A DNA stretch of 23,081 bases, taken from positions 1 to 23,081 of the forward strand of contig CAZNTU010000084.1 in the NCBI GenBank assembly GCA_964575975.1, given 5' to 3'. The position numbers and the translations under genes are program-made. Source of the stretch: G963674505 sp964575975 (GTDB lineage: Bacteria; Desulfobacterota; Desulfobacteria; Desulfobacterales; SKZT01). Each line of letters begins with the position of its first letter. The first letter of the stretch is position 1. The notes beneath the pieces are model-generated. The model was not told where the DNA came from and searched no databases. It saw only the letters and a list, made by a program, of their open reading frames with translations. This document shows positions 16,479 through 23,081 of this stretch, one piece after another.

Positions 16479-17621
16479 ATGAAAATCGTCATCATTGGGC
16501 TGTCAATCACTTCCTCGTGGGGCAACGGCCATGCCGTCACCTATCGAGGCCTGGTGCGCGAACTGGACCGCATGGGTCACGACGTCGTTTTTCTGGAGAG
16601 GGACGTCCCGTGGTATTCCAGCAACAGGGACCTCCCCGCGCCGCCCTTCTGCCGCGCTTTCCTGTATCAAAGCATCCGGGAGCTGCGGCTCCGGTTCAGA
16701 CAAGAGATCGCGCAGGCGGACTTGGCCATTGTCGGCTCCTATACAAAGGAAGGCGGGGAGGCCGGCCAGCTCGTCCTGGAGACTTGCAAGGGCGTCAGGG
16801 CCTTCTACGACATCGACACGCCGGTGACTCTGGCGAAACTGGCCAGGGGCGACCACGAATACATTTCACCCGAACTGGTCCCCGAATACGATCTTTACCT
16901 TTCGTTCACCGGCGGTCCGACCCTGGACCGCCTGGAACGAGAGTTCGGCTCTCCCATGGCACGGCCCCTCTATTGCTCCGCCGATCCCGAAACGTACTTC
17001 CCCGAAGCGGTTCCGAAGCAATGGGAATTGGGTTACCTCGGAACATATTCGGACGATCGGCAGCCCGCGCTGGAACAGCTGCTTTTTAAGCCGGCCATGG
17101 CGAGACCGAAAGACCGGTTCGTCGTGGCGGGCCCTCAATATCCCGATTCCATAGCATGGCCGGACAACGTGGAACGAATCGATCATCTTCCGCCGTCCAA
17201 GCACAAGGTTTTCTACAATGCGCAGCGATTCGCCCTGAACGTGACTCGCAAGGACATGATCGCCGCGGGATGGTCCCCCAGCGTGCGCCTGTTCGAGGCG
17301 GGAGCTTGCGCCGTGCCCGTAATCAGCGACGTATGGCCGGGAATCGAGGAGATATTCGTTCCGGGAGAGGAGATCGTTCTGGCCCGATGCGCGGAGGACG
17401 TCCTTCGATGCCTCGACGAGACGAGTTCGGAAGAAGCCCGTCGGATAGGCCAAGCCGCCAGGGAACGCGTCATGGAATCCCATACCCCTGCGAAGCGGGC
17501 CAAGGAGCTGGTGGCGTTCGCCGAGGAGGCGGCGTCCGCGACGAACCGTCCGGCAACCACGACCGCTTCCGAAAACGAACACTCCGGCATGGGACTCGGA
17601 CAAGGAGGCCTGCTTCCATGA
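16479..17621 (+). CDS. CgeB-like glycosyltransferase, copy 3 of 3
   Basis: The 380-residue product has the shared opening S-S-W-G-N-G-H-A-V-T-Y-R-G-L-V-R-E-L. Y-D-I-D-T-P-V-T-L-A-K-L and Y-D-L-Y-L-S-F-T-G-G match copy 2, and the donor block is S-P-S-V-R-L-F-E-A-G-A-C-A-V-P-V. About 30 C-terminal residues rich in Ala, Thr, Asn and Gly look disordered and are absent from copies 1 and 2. The ATG at 16479 lies 10 bp after the previous stop; the open frame back to 16338 is shadow. The stop overlaps the ATG of the glycosidase-like gene (17618). Function: transfer of an unknown sugar within the same pathway. Confidence 0.85.
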   Translation: MKIVIIGLSITSSWGNGHAVTYRGLVRELDRMGHDVVFLERDVPWYSSNRDLPAPPFCRAFLYQSIRELRLRFRQEIAQADLAIVGSYTKEGGEAGQLVLETCKGVRAFYDIDTPVTLAKLARGDHEYISPELVPEYDLYLSFTGGPTLDRLEREFGSPMARPLYCSADPETYFPEAVPKQWELGYLGTYSDDRQPALEQLLFKPAMARPKDRFVVAGPQYPDSIAWPDNVERIDHLPPSKHKVFYNAQRFALNVTRKDMIAAGWSPSVRLFEAGACAVPVISDVWPGIEEIFVPGEEIVLARCAEDVLRCLDETSSEEARRIGQAARERVMESHTPAKRAKELVAFAEEAASATNRPATTTASENEHSGMGLGQGGLLP

Positions 17622-18532
17622 TCGAAGCCGTCAAAATATGGAACGAGCCCAACAACCTCTCCCACTGGGATTTCACCATCGATCCCGAATGGAGGCTATT
17701 CGGAGTCATGGCCTCCCTTGCCGCCGACGCCATCCGACAAGCCGCCCCCGAAACGACGATAGTGCTCGGGGGAATATCGCCGATCGATCCTATGTTCATG
17801 TCCCTGTTGAAAAGCTACGGTTTGATAGACAAGATGGATGCCGTGGGGGTTCACGGTTTTCCCCTGGACTGGAACCACTGGCGCATCGAAGAGTGGCCCG
17901 ACAAGATTTCCGAGATCGAGGACGCGACGGGAAAGCCGGTGTGGGTGACCGAGGCGGGCGTTTCCTCGTTCGGGGCCGACGAGGTGCAGGTTTTCGGCTT
18001 GGAGCGTACGGCTGAACTTCTTTTGTCGCGGGTCGAAAGGGTCTACTGGTACAGCCTCTACGATCTTCCGCCGGCTTGGGAGGCCACGACCCGGCACAAG
18101 GAGAGCGAGGGTAGCGCCTACTATCGGCATTACTACATGGGTCTGGTTCGCGCCGACGGTACCCCCAAGCCGGCGCTGGAACGTTTCGATCCGGCCATGG
18201 GCGTGGCTCAGTGGTTCCATTGGCAGGACCATCGGCTGGACGAGGCGGCGGCGTTGCTGAAACGAATGGGCGTGCGCCGTCTTCGCACGGGCATCAGCTG
18301 GGCCGACTGGCATCGTCCGGCGGCCCAGGCGTGGTTCGACAGGCAAATGGAGGCGTTGGCCGATTTCGACGTGGTGATCACTTTGTGCTTCACGCCGCCC
18401 TCCTGCGGACGTCTGCCGCACCACACCAGTCCGCCCGTGGATTTGGAGGAGTTCGGCCGGTTCGCCAGGGAGGTCGTAGAGCGCTACGTCCTGCCCGAAC
18501 GCGTTCTGAATGTCCAAGGACAAGGCTTTTAG
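17618..18532 (+). CDS. Glycoside hydrolase-like protein with swapped TIM-barrel halves
   Basis: The 304-residue product has clan GH-A catalytic motifs near its start. I-W-N-E-P-N-N gives acid/base candidate Glu10, and V-W-V-T-E-A-G gives nucleophile candidate Glu112; G-V-H-G-F-P (77-82) and Y-W-Y-S-L-Y-D-L (143-150) fit strands 6 and 8. Residues about 194-290 then read like the N-terminal half of a GH39/GH5-type barrel: L-L-K-R-M-G-V-R-R-L-R-T-G-I-S-W-A-D-W, then V-V-I-T-L-C-F-T-P-P, then F-A-R-E-V-V-E-R-Y, which normally precedes the N-E-P motif. The order is therefore circularly permuted. There is no signal peptide, so it acts in the cytoplasm, perhaps trimming or editing the glycan or working as a transglycosidase. 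The start is set by ATGA overlap with the previous gene plus AAGGAGG. The frame is open back to 17156, but that part is a shadow. Databases may call it beta-xylosidase. Confidence 0.85.
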   Translation: MIEAVKIWNEPNNLSHWDFTIDPEWRLFGVMASLAADAIRQAAPETTIVLGGISPIDPMFMSLLKSYGLIDKMDAVGVHGFPLDWNHWRIEEWPDKISEIEDATGKPVWVTEAGVSSFGADEVQVFGLERTAELLLSRVERVYWYSLYDLPPAWEATTRHKESEGSAYYRHYYMGLVRADGTPKPALERFDPAMGVAQWFHWQDHRLDEAAALLKRMGVRRLRTGISWADWHRPAAQAWFDRQMEALADFDVVITLCFTPPSCGRLPHHTSPPVDLEEFGRFAREVVERYVLPERVLNVQGQGF

Positions 18533-18551
18533 ATAAGTTCGCGAGGAGAGC

Positions 18552-19166
18552 ATGACACGAATATTGTTCGTACGCCACGGCCACATGGAGGAGATGGAGA
18601 TCAAAATCCACGGGCGCGCGCAGGTGGGACTCAGCGCGAAGGGAACAGCACAAATCGAAGAGCTTGCGCGCGGATTCGACGGTGTAAAATTGGATGCTCT
18701 CTACACCAGTCCCGTCCGACGCACCCGCGAGACTGCGGATATTCTCGCCAAGGCTCTGGGATTGAAACCGCAGGCGATCGACGATCTGGCCGAACTGGAT
18801 TTCGGCCGATGGAGCGGAGGTCTCCGCGAAGATCTCGAGAAAGACGAACTGTATCGGCGGTTCAACGCCTTTCGCTCGGGAACCCGCATCCCCGGCGGAG
18901 AGTCGATGATCGAAACCCAAACGCGGGCGGCCAAAGTCTTGGAACGGGTTCGCGACGAACACCCCGACGGCGCGGTCGCTCTGGTCAGCCACGGCGACGT
19001 GATCCGCTCCGCGTTGTGCTTTTGCCTGGGAATGCCGCTCGATCTTTGGCTAAGACTCGCGGTAGAGCCCGCTTCGGTCTCCGCCGTCGATTTCGGAGAA
19101 TGGGGGGTCCGCCTGTTGGCCCTGAACTTCCCCGGCCCGATCAAAAGAATCATGGAGATCGAATGA
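18552..19166 (+). CDS. Histidine phosphatase (phosphoglycerate mutase-like)
   Basis: The 204-residue product has the R-H-G motif at residues 8-10 with catalytic His9. The second half of the active site is S-H-G-D at 146-149 (His147), and an acidic residue, Glu81, sits in A-E-L-D-F-G. T-S-P-V-R-R-T-R-E-T-A (52-62) supplies the phosphate-binding arginine. It probably dephosphorylates a sugar phosphate or phosphorylated glycan intermediate, like the GpgP and CobC-type branches; mutase activity is less likely in this context. GAGGAG precedes the ATG 20 bp after the glycosidase stop, and its own stop overlaps the methyltransferase ATG (19163). Confidence 0.9.
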   Translation: MTRILFVRHGHMEEMEIKIHGRAQVGLSAKGTAQIEELARGFDGVKLDALYTSPVRRTRETADILAKALGLKPQAIDDLAELDFGRWSGGLREDLEKDELYRRFNAFRSGTRIPGGESMIETQTRAAKVLERVRDEHPDGAVALVSHGDVIRSALCFCLGMPLDLWLRLAVEPASVSAVDFGEWGVRLLALNFPGPIKRIMEIE

Positions 19167-20023
19167 AAACGAAGACTCCTACGCAAAACGAACCGGCGAC
19201 GACCCGCGGCCCCGAACCAATCGATGTCGATGTCATCGAGGCGCGCGTCCGGGAGTTGCGCCCTTGGTTCCACAACCTGCATCTCCCCGGAGACGTGCAG
19301 ACGGTCCCCGACCATTTCCTGGGCGATTTTCCTTCGTACAAGTGGAAAGAGACGGCGAAGAGTCTTCCGGAGGACATGAGTGGAATTCGCGCATTGGACA
19401 TCGGTTGCAACGCAGGCTTCTACTCCATGGAGCTGGCCCGTCGCGGCGCAAGCGTCACGGCCGTCGACATGAACCCCCATTACCTGGAACAGGCGGTATG
19501 GGCGGCAGGTTTGTACGGGTTGGAGCGAAAAATAGACTTTCGGCGAATGCAGGTGTACGAACTCGCCCGGATGGGAAAAAAATGGGACCTTGTCCTGTTT
19601 CTGGGGACCTTCTATCACCTTCGGCATCCGCTTCTCGCCTTGGACATCCTGCGACGGATCACGGTTTCCACCCTGATTTTCCAAACGATGACCATCCCGG
19701 AACCGGAATCGGGACCGGCGCGCCCCTCGTCTCCCCTGCCTTTCGACTTGCCTTTCGACGAACGGTCGCGGATGGGAGCCCCCGACTGGCCCCGCATGGC
19801 TTTCATCGAAAACCGGCTCGCCGGAGATCCGACGAACTGGTGGGCGGCCGACGCCTCTTGCGCGGAAGCCATGCTTCGTTCCAGCGGCTTCGAAGATCCG
19901 GTTCCCATCGGAGTCGAAACCTGGATGACTCGCCCCGACCCGATTTGGCGCGCCGAGGACTGGTTGCTGGAGGAATACGCGGCGGCCGTCGGATTGGAAA
20001 GGAGCGGAGAAGAGGAAACATGA
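19163..20023 (+). CDS. SAM-dependent methyltransferase, CmoB/DUF1698-like (TIGR04290 type)
   Basis: The 286-residue class I methyltransferase has motif I A-L-D-I-G-C-N-A-G-F-Y (77-87) and the ribose-binding acid Asp102 (T-A-V-D-M-N). The preceding W-F-H-N-L-H-L-P (35-42) and K-W-K-E-T region resembles CmoB-like proteins that modify tRNA wobble uridine, and F-L-G-T-F-Y-H-L-R-H-P lies in the core. In this operon an O-methyltransferase acting on the glycan is more likely than a tRNA role. From memory the family TIGR04290 (Rta_06860 type) fits, which is linked to the same gene system as the radical SAM protein. It is translationally coupled on both sides by ATGA overlaps (19163 and 20020). Confidence 0.85.
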   Translation: MKTKTPTQNEPATTRGPEPIDVDVIEARVRELRPWFHNLHLPGDVQTVPDHFLGDFPSYKWKETAKSLPEDMSGIRALDIGCNAGFYSMELARRGASVTAVDMNPHYLEQAVWAAGLYGLERKIDFRRMQVYELARMGKKWDLVLFLGTFYHLRHPLLALDILRRITVSTLIFQTMTIPEPESGPARPSSPLPFDLPFDERSRMGAPDWPRMAFIENRLAGDPTNWWAADASCAEAMLRSSGFEDPVPIGVETWMTRPDPIWRAEDWLLEEYAAAVGLERSGEEET

Positions 20024-21120
20024 ATCCGGTCGTCGCCGATGCGCGAAGAATTCTGATTTGCCTGCGCTACGGCATCGGAGACGTAGTCATGGAGACCCCC
20101 GCGATAGAGGAATTGGCCCGGTCGGCGTCCAAGGCGCGCATCACCGCGCTTGGCGCGGAGCCGGCGATTCAACTGCTGCAATATCGCGAAGATATTCGGG
20201 AAGTGGCTTCCATTCAAGATTTCGGACTGGAACATTGGCAGGACCCCGGCGCGGAACCTATCCGTTTGCGCATCCGGGATTGGCTGGAGGAATGCGACTT
20301 CGATGTCGTCATGGACGTCTCGCACGCGGTCGCCGCCGTCAGGGAGGCGATCTGGAAATGGGACGGCGCGTATCTCATGGATTCGGATGGTCCCGATCCC
20401 GACCCGGTTTTCCTGGCCGGAGGCAGAGGCTTCGACGCGCTTCGTCGTCACATTCATCAAGGCTGGGGAATACTTTTGGACGAAAATGCGTTTCCCCGGA
20501 TTCGTTTGCATGAGTCCGAGCTGTCGTGGGCGCGTCAAAGGCTCTCCGAGTGGGGTCTTGCGGGAAAACGCCCGGCGGCGGTCTCCCCGGTGGGTTCGTG
20601 CGCGCTGAAACGCTGGCCCGAGGAGCGTCTGGCGGAGATGGCCGACCAGCTTGCCCGCATGACCGGACTGCCGGTTTTAGTCTTCGGAGGACCGCAAAAC
20701 GACGAGACGGACCGCGTAATCGACGCCATGCGCCAGCCCGACAAGGCGGTGCGCGTCGGCGAGACGCACCTTCGTTCGACGGCCGCGCTGCTTTCGCTAT
20801 GCGGCGTTTTCGTCTGCAACGACACCGGCCTGATGCACATGGCGGCAGCAGTCGGGACTCCCACGGCCGCCCTTTTCGGACCGACCTCCCCCAGAATCTA
20901 CCTTCCCCCCAACAGAGCCGTCGCGGCCTGTCCAACCCGCCCCTGCCGGTTCCGTCGCACGAACTCCTTCGGACCGTCGGAATGCCTGACCGCTTGGCGT
21001 TGTCTGCGGGACGGCCCGGAATCGCGAGGATGCATCGAGGAAATCGAAGTCGAGGATGCGATGGCGGCGGTCGTGTCGGCGGCGGCGAGCCCGGAAATGA
21101 TGGTGGCCACCAATACATAA
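20020..21120 (+). CDS. Glycosyltransferase family 9 (ADP-heptose transferase-like)
   Basis: The 366-residue GT-B protein has the GT9 opening I-L-I-C-L-R-Y-G-I-G-D-V-V-M-E-T-P-A (11-28) and the C-terminal block V-C-N-D-T-G-L-M-H-M-A-A-A-V-G-T-P-T-A-A-L-F-G split around residues 267-290. A late cysteine-rich region (C-P-T-R-P-C ... E-C-L-T-A-W-R-C) resembles the C-x2-4-C ... C tail of some heptosyltransferases. Usual family donors are ADP-heptoses in lipopolysaccharide core synthesis; another donor is possible here. It is last in the operon. The start is given by ATGA overlap with the methyltransferase and AGAGGA upstream. The frame open to 19264 is a shadow. Confidence 0.9.
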   Translation: MNPVVADARRILICLRYGIGDVVMETPAIEELARSASKARITALGAEPAIQLLQYREDIREVASIQDFGLEHWQDPGAEPIRLRIRDWLEECDFDVVMDVSHAVAAVREAIWKWDGAYLMDSDGPDPDPVFLAGGRGFDALRRHIHQGWGILLDENAFPRIRLHESELSWARQRLSEWGLAGKRPAAVSPVGSCALKRWPEERLAEMADQLARMTGLPVLVFGGPQNDETDRVIDAMRQPDKAVRVGETHLRSTAALLSLCGVFVCNDTGLMHMAAAVGTPTAALFGPTSPRIYLPPNRAVAACPTRPCRFRRTNSFGPSECLTAWRCLRDGPESRGCIEEIEVEDAMAAVVSAAASPEMMVATNT

Positions 21121-21150
21121 AACGCATATAAAAAGAGCTGCTTTCAACGA

Positions 21151-21444
21151 TTATTCCCTGCCGGAAACATTTTGCTGCGCTTCCTTGTAAGCCTTGAGCA
21201 ACGAATTGATTCGGCTCTGATAACCCGGTCCTTGTTCCTTGAACCAAGTCAAAACGTCTTCGTCTATCCTCAAAGTGATTTGCGTTTTTCTGGATATCGG
21301 CTTGAGCCCCTTTCTTGCAATGGCCTTTGCAAACCTTTCCGGTGAAACTTCGGGGTTGTCGGAAAAATCGATTTCACAATCCCGAATTTTATCGACTCTT
21401 TCCCAGTCAGTCCGGGATTCGCGAGTAATATTCTTTTTCTTCAT
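21151..21444 (-). CDS. brnA: BrnA-family antitoxin
   Basis: The 97-residue product ends in a ribbon-helix-helix-like segment, T-Q-I-T-L-R-I-D-E-D-V-L-x-W-F-K followed by G-P-G-Y-Q-S-R-I-N-S-L-L, which is the hallmark of BrnA. It neutralises the BrnT toxin and represses their operon. Its ATG lies 38 bp inside the toxin gene, the usual BrnT-BrnA arrangement. No strong ribosome binding site is visible, so coupling to toxin translation is likely. It converges on the GT9 gene with only 30 bp between stops. Local base composition is AT-richer than the flanking operons, consistent with acquisition by transfer. Confidence 0.9.
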   Translation of the reverse strand: MKKKNITRESRTDWERVDKIRDCEIDFSDNPEVSPERFAKAIARKGLKPISRKTQITLRIDEDVLTWFKEQGPGYQSRINSLLKAYKEAQQNVSGRE

Positions 21445-21682
21445 TTTTCGTCGCTTTTCTTACAGAAATTATTCTAATCATATTTTCGGATTCCGTATGA
21501 ACCACCGCAACGATTCTGCCATACAGAATCCCGAAGGTTACAAAACGCTCCTCGCCATAATCATATCGATCATCCCGGATGGTAAGAGTAATGCCGGAAA
21601 AAATCCTTGGAGCATCGATGAAATCAATTCCATGCTTTTTCAGGTTGGATTCGCGCTTTGTATCGTCCCATTCGAATTTCAT
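21407..21682 (-). CDS. brnT: BrnT-family ribonuclease toxin
   Basis: The 91-residue product follows the BrnT pattern: M-K-F-E-W-D-D-x-K-R-E-S-N-x-K-K-H-G-I-D-F at the N-terminus, a central G-E-E-R-F-V-T-F-G, V-V-H-T-E, and the C-terminal I-R-I-I-S-V-R-K-A-T-x-x-E-x-x-Y. BrnT is a RelE-like ribosome-independent RNase. The ATG at 21682 is preferred to a TTG at 21709 because it matches the family N-terminus, although its ribosome binding site is weak. It is the first gene of the pair, overlapping brnA. Confidence 0.9.
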   Translation of the reverse strand: MKFEWDDTKRESNLKKHGIDFIDAPRIFSGITLTIRDDRYDYGEERFVTFGILYGRIVAVVHTESENMIRIISVRKATKNEEKEYYSRIPD

Positions 21683-21684
21683 AT

Positions 21685-21717
21685 TTAATCTGTAGTTACA
21701 ATACGACAATACGTCAA
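21685..21717 (-). promoter_or_regulatory. Putative brnTA promoter with tandem 8-bp operator repeat
   Basis: On the minus strand a TTGACG hexamer (21717-21712) is followed by two perfect direct copies of CGTATTGT (plus-strand span 21698-21713) and a weak -10-like TACAGAT about 17 bp after the -35-like box. Ribbon-helix-helix antitoxins commonly bind short direct or inverted repeats over their own promoter, so this is a reasonable operator candidate. Confidence 0.45.
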
Positions 21718-21857
21718 GATTTAGAAAACCAAGAACACTTCAAAAAACAACGCGTAATGGATACATTTCATGCACTGGTACTTTATTCGAGATAAATAAC
21801 GTTTGAGGCTCTTGCCAGGAGATAAGCGAAATCCAACAATGCGACTGTAATGAAAAA

Positions 21858-22460
21858 CTATTCCCTCATCACCTTCGCGGCCGCCTCCCGGGCTTTCCGT
21901 TGTTCCATGGCCTCCCTGATTTTCCTGGCGTGTTCCTCCGCCTTTTTGGCTTCGAGCATGACCCGTACGCGTTCGACGCTGTCCAAGGCGTCCAGCCGGT
22001 CGACGGCCTGATTTTCGGTTTCTCCTTCGGGGCGAAGTCCCAGGCAGGAAAGGCAGTAGCGGGCAAGTTCCTCTCTTCGTTCGGGGTCGGACACGAAGCT
22101 TTCGGCCGCGCAGACTTTGGAGAGCCGTTGGAGCCGTTTCCGCAGGAACTCCAGCGCGGCGGGGGCGAATTCCGGCCTTTCCAGGAACCATCCGTCGTAT
22201 AGAAGCCAGCAGGAGACCAGCACCAGGCTCGACCAGTTTTTCGCTTTTTCGCCGCTTTGAAGGAACTCGTCGCACTGGGCCGGGTCGGGAAACTTTCCCG
22301 CCATGGCGTAGCAGAGGTCGGAGACCACGGCGTCCACGCGGATACGGCCGGTTTTTCCCGCTTTCGGTTCGTACAGGAACTCCCTGGGGCACTGGGCTAG
22401 GCGGTGCGTCAGCGATTCCAGGACCGATCCGGAATTTTGATTTCTACTTTTTGTTTTCAT
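21858..22460 (-). CDS. Unrecognised 200-residue protein downstream of a VWA gene
   Basis: The 200-residue soluble protein has no signal peptide or membrane segment. The middle (about 40-110) contains an L-C-Y-A-M-A-G-K-F-P-D motif, and a tryptophan-containing W-S-S-L-V-L-V-S-C-W-L-L-Y-D-G-W-F stretch lies near residues 76-92. The last 50 residues are highly charged, Ala/Glu/Lys/Arg-rich and likely helical or coiled coil. I do not recognise a family. Its ATG lies 17 bp inside the VWA gene in another frame, with AGGA upstream, so it is co-translated with the VWA protein and probably works with it. The region 21718-21857 after it shows no gene or clear terminator. Confidence 0.75.
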   Translation of the reverse strand: MKTKSRNQNSGSVLESLTHRLAQCPREFLYEPKAGKTGRIRVDAVVSDLCYAMAGKFPDPAQCDEFLQSGEKAKNWSSLVLVSCWLLYDGWFLERPEFAPAALEFLRKRLQRLSKVCAAESFVSDPERREELARYCLSCLGLRPEGETENQAVDRLDALDSVERVRVMLEAKKAEEHARKIREAMEQRKAREAAAKVMRE

Positions 22461-23081
22461 AGGTTTTCCTGCTGAATTTTCTGGCGAATTCGATCAGGCT
22501 GTCCCATTCTTCCAGGCAGTGGACGTCCCAACCGATCTTTGTCATTTTATCGACCGGCGAATAGGCCGGATTCACGCGGTGCAGGACGAAAGACCCCCCG
22601 CCCCCCGCCTTTTCAAGGCTTTCCCGCGCGATGTCCCAGCCGTTTTGCACGCTTTGCAGCATGCTGAAAATGTCGCTGTCGGTGATGACCAGGATATGGG
22701 TTTTCCGCTCGATTTTTTTACCCTTCAGAAAGTCGTTCTCCAGCCGCTGGATTCCGAAGGCGTATCCGGTGCCCAGATAGCCGGTCAGCACGTGCATCAC
22801 TTCCTGCTCGCTTCGGGTAAAACCTTTCGTGGAGCTGAACTCCCCGGGTTCGCCCGAAAGCACCGCCATGGCCCTGGCGCCGGCGCGAAGAGCCGACAGG
22901 GCCATGATGGTTCCGGCGAGGACGGGAAAGGAGAACGACAGGGACGGGTTGGGCATGGAGCCGGAGCAGTCGATCCCCAGGTACAGGTCCACCGGCTTTT
23001 TTTCCGGCTCGTTTCCGGGGGTTTTTCCGAACACTTTTTGGACGGTGGTGACACCCGGAACGATAATCGGGCTTTTGGCGA
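22444..23081 (-). CDS. VWA (von Willebrand A) domain protein, C-terminal part
   Basis: The coding frame is open to the window edge, so the gene begins outside; about 211 C-terminal codons are visible. The MIDAS metal-binding motif D-C-S-G-S-M (D-x-S-x-S) follows D-L-Y-L-G-I, and L-V-I-T-D-S-D supplies the later acidic position, with G-T-G-Y between them. VWA proteins of this kind often pair with MoxR-type AAA ATPases that would lie upstream, beyond the window. An internal GTG at 23034 is in frame but lies mid-protein, because similar coding sequence (I-I-V-P-G-V-T-T-V) continues upstream. It overlaps the following 200-residue gene by 17 bp. Confidence 0.82.
   Translation of the reverse strand, partial: AKSPIIVPGVTTVQKVFGKTPGNEPEKKPVDLYLGIDCSGSMPNPSLSFSFPVLAGTIMALSALRAGARAMAVLSGEPGEFSSTKGFTRSEQEVMHVLTGYLGTGYAFGIQRLENDFLKGKKIERKTHILVITDSDIFSMLQSVQNGWDIARESLEKAGGGGSFVLHRVNPAYSPVDKMTKIGWDVHCLEEWDSLIEFARKFSRKTYENKK

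Noticed and set aside
17156..17617. Upstream open frame as the missing N-terminal half of the glycosidase
   Set aside because: The translation is Arg/Gly-rich shadow of copy 3 of the glycosyltransferases and does not resemble barrel strands 1-3; those strands are instead found at the C-terminus.

Overview
The window looks like part of a Gram-negative, probably proteobacterial chromosome. Supporting signs are a glyoxylate shunt controlled by isocitrate dehydrogenase kinase/phosphatase (AceK), an ADP-heptose-type family 9 glycosyltransferase, a lipobox lipoprotein with a LysM domain, and strong AGGAGG ribosome binding sites. Base composition is moderately GC-rich by eye, except for an AT-richer toxin-antitoxin pair near 21.2-21.7 kb. 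I cannot fix the class from sequence reading alone.

Left part (1-1257): a heptamer-repeat tract at the edge, a small conserved protein with an AbrB-like tail on the minus strand, and divergently a small SPW-type membrane protein on the plus strand closed by a terminator-like inverted repeat. Minus-strand block 1 (1258-4743): UDP-glucuronate decarboxylase (UDP-xylose synthesis), then an ExeA/MshM-like ATPase joined through one membrane segment to TPR repeats, then a LysM lipoprotein whose ATG overlaps the ATPase stop codon. This suggests an envelope-spanning assembly or export machine next to sugar-nucleotide supply. Minus-strand block 2 (4999-9995): aceK, aceB, aceA in that transcription order. 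Malate synthase and isocitrate lyase are 31 bp apart. The aceK-aceB gap carries two heptamer-repeat tracts in inverted orientation.

Central and right part, plus strand (10394-21120): a 94-aa acidic conserved protein, then a tight run of ten genes joined largely by ATGA-type overlaps. They are an SDR sugar epimerase (dTDP-L-rhamnose 4-epimerase type), a B12-binding-type radical SAM protein, a GT4 glycosyltransferase, three mutually related CgeB-like glycosyltransferases in tandem, a glycoside-hydrolase-like protein whose TIM-barrel halves are in swapped order, a histidine phosphatase, a CmoB-like methyltransferase and a GT9 glycosyltransferase. No flippase, polymerase or exporter is in the window. 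The set looks like a dedicated pathway for a decorated oligosaccharide or glycolipid. From memory, the radical SAM and methyltransferase proteins resemble TIGRFAM families flagged as belonging to a poorly characterised 'rhizo-twelve' gene system. This is the strongest candidate in the window for an undescribed system.

Right end (21151-23081): a BrnT/BrnA toxin-antitoxin pair abutting the glycan operon convergently, with a tandem 8-bp repeat over its putative promoter. After it come an unrecognised 200-aa protein and the C-terminal part of a VWA-domain protein, on the minus strand and running off the window.
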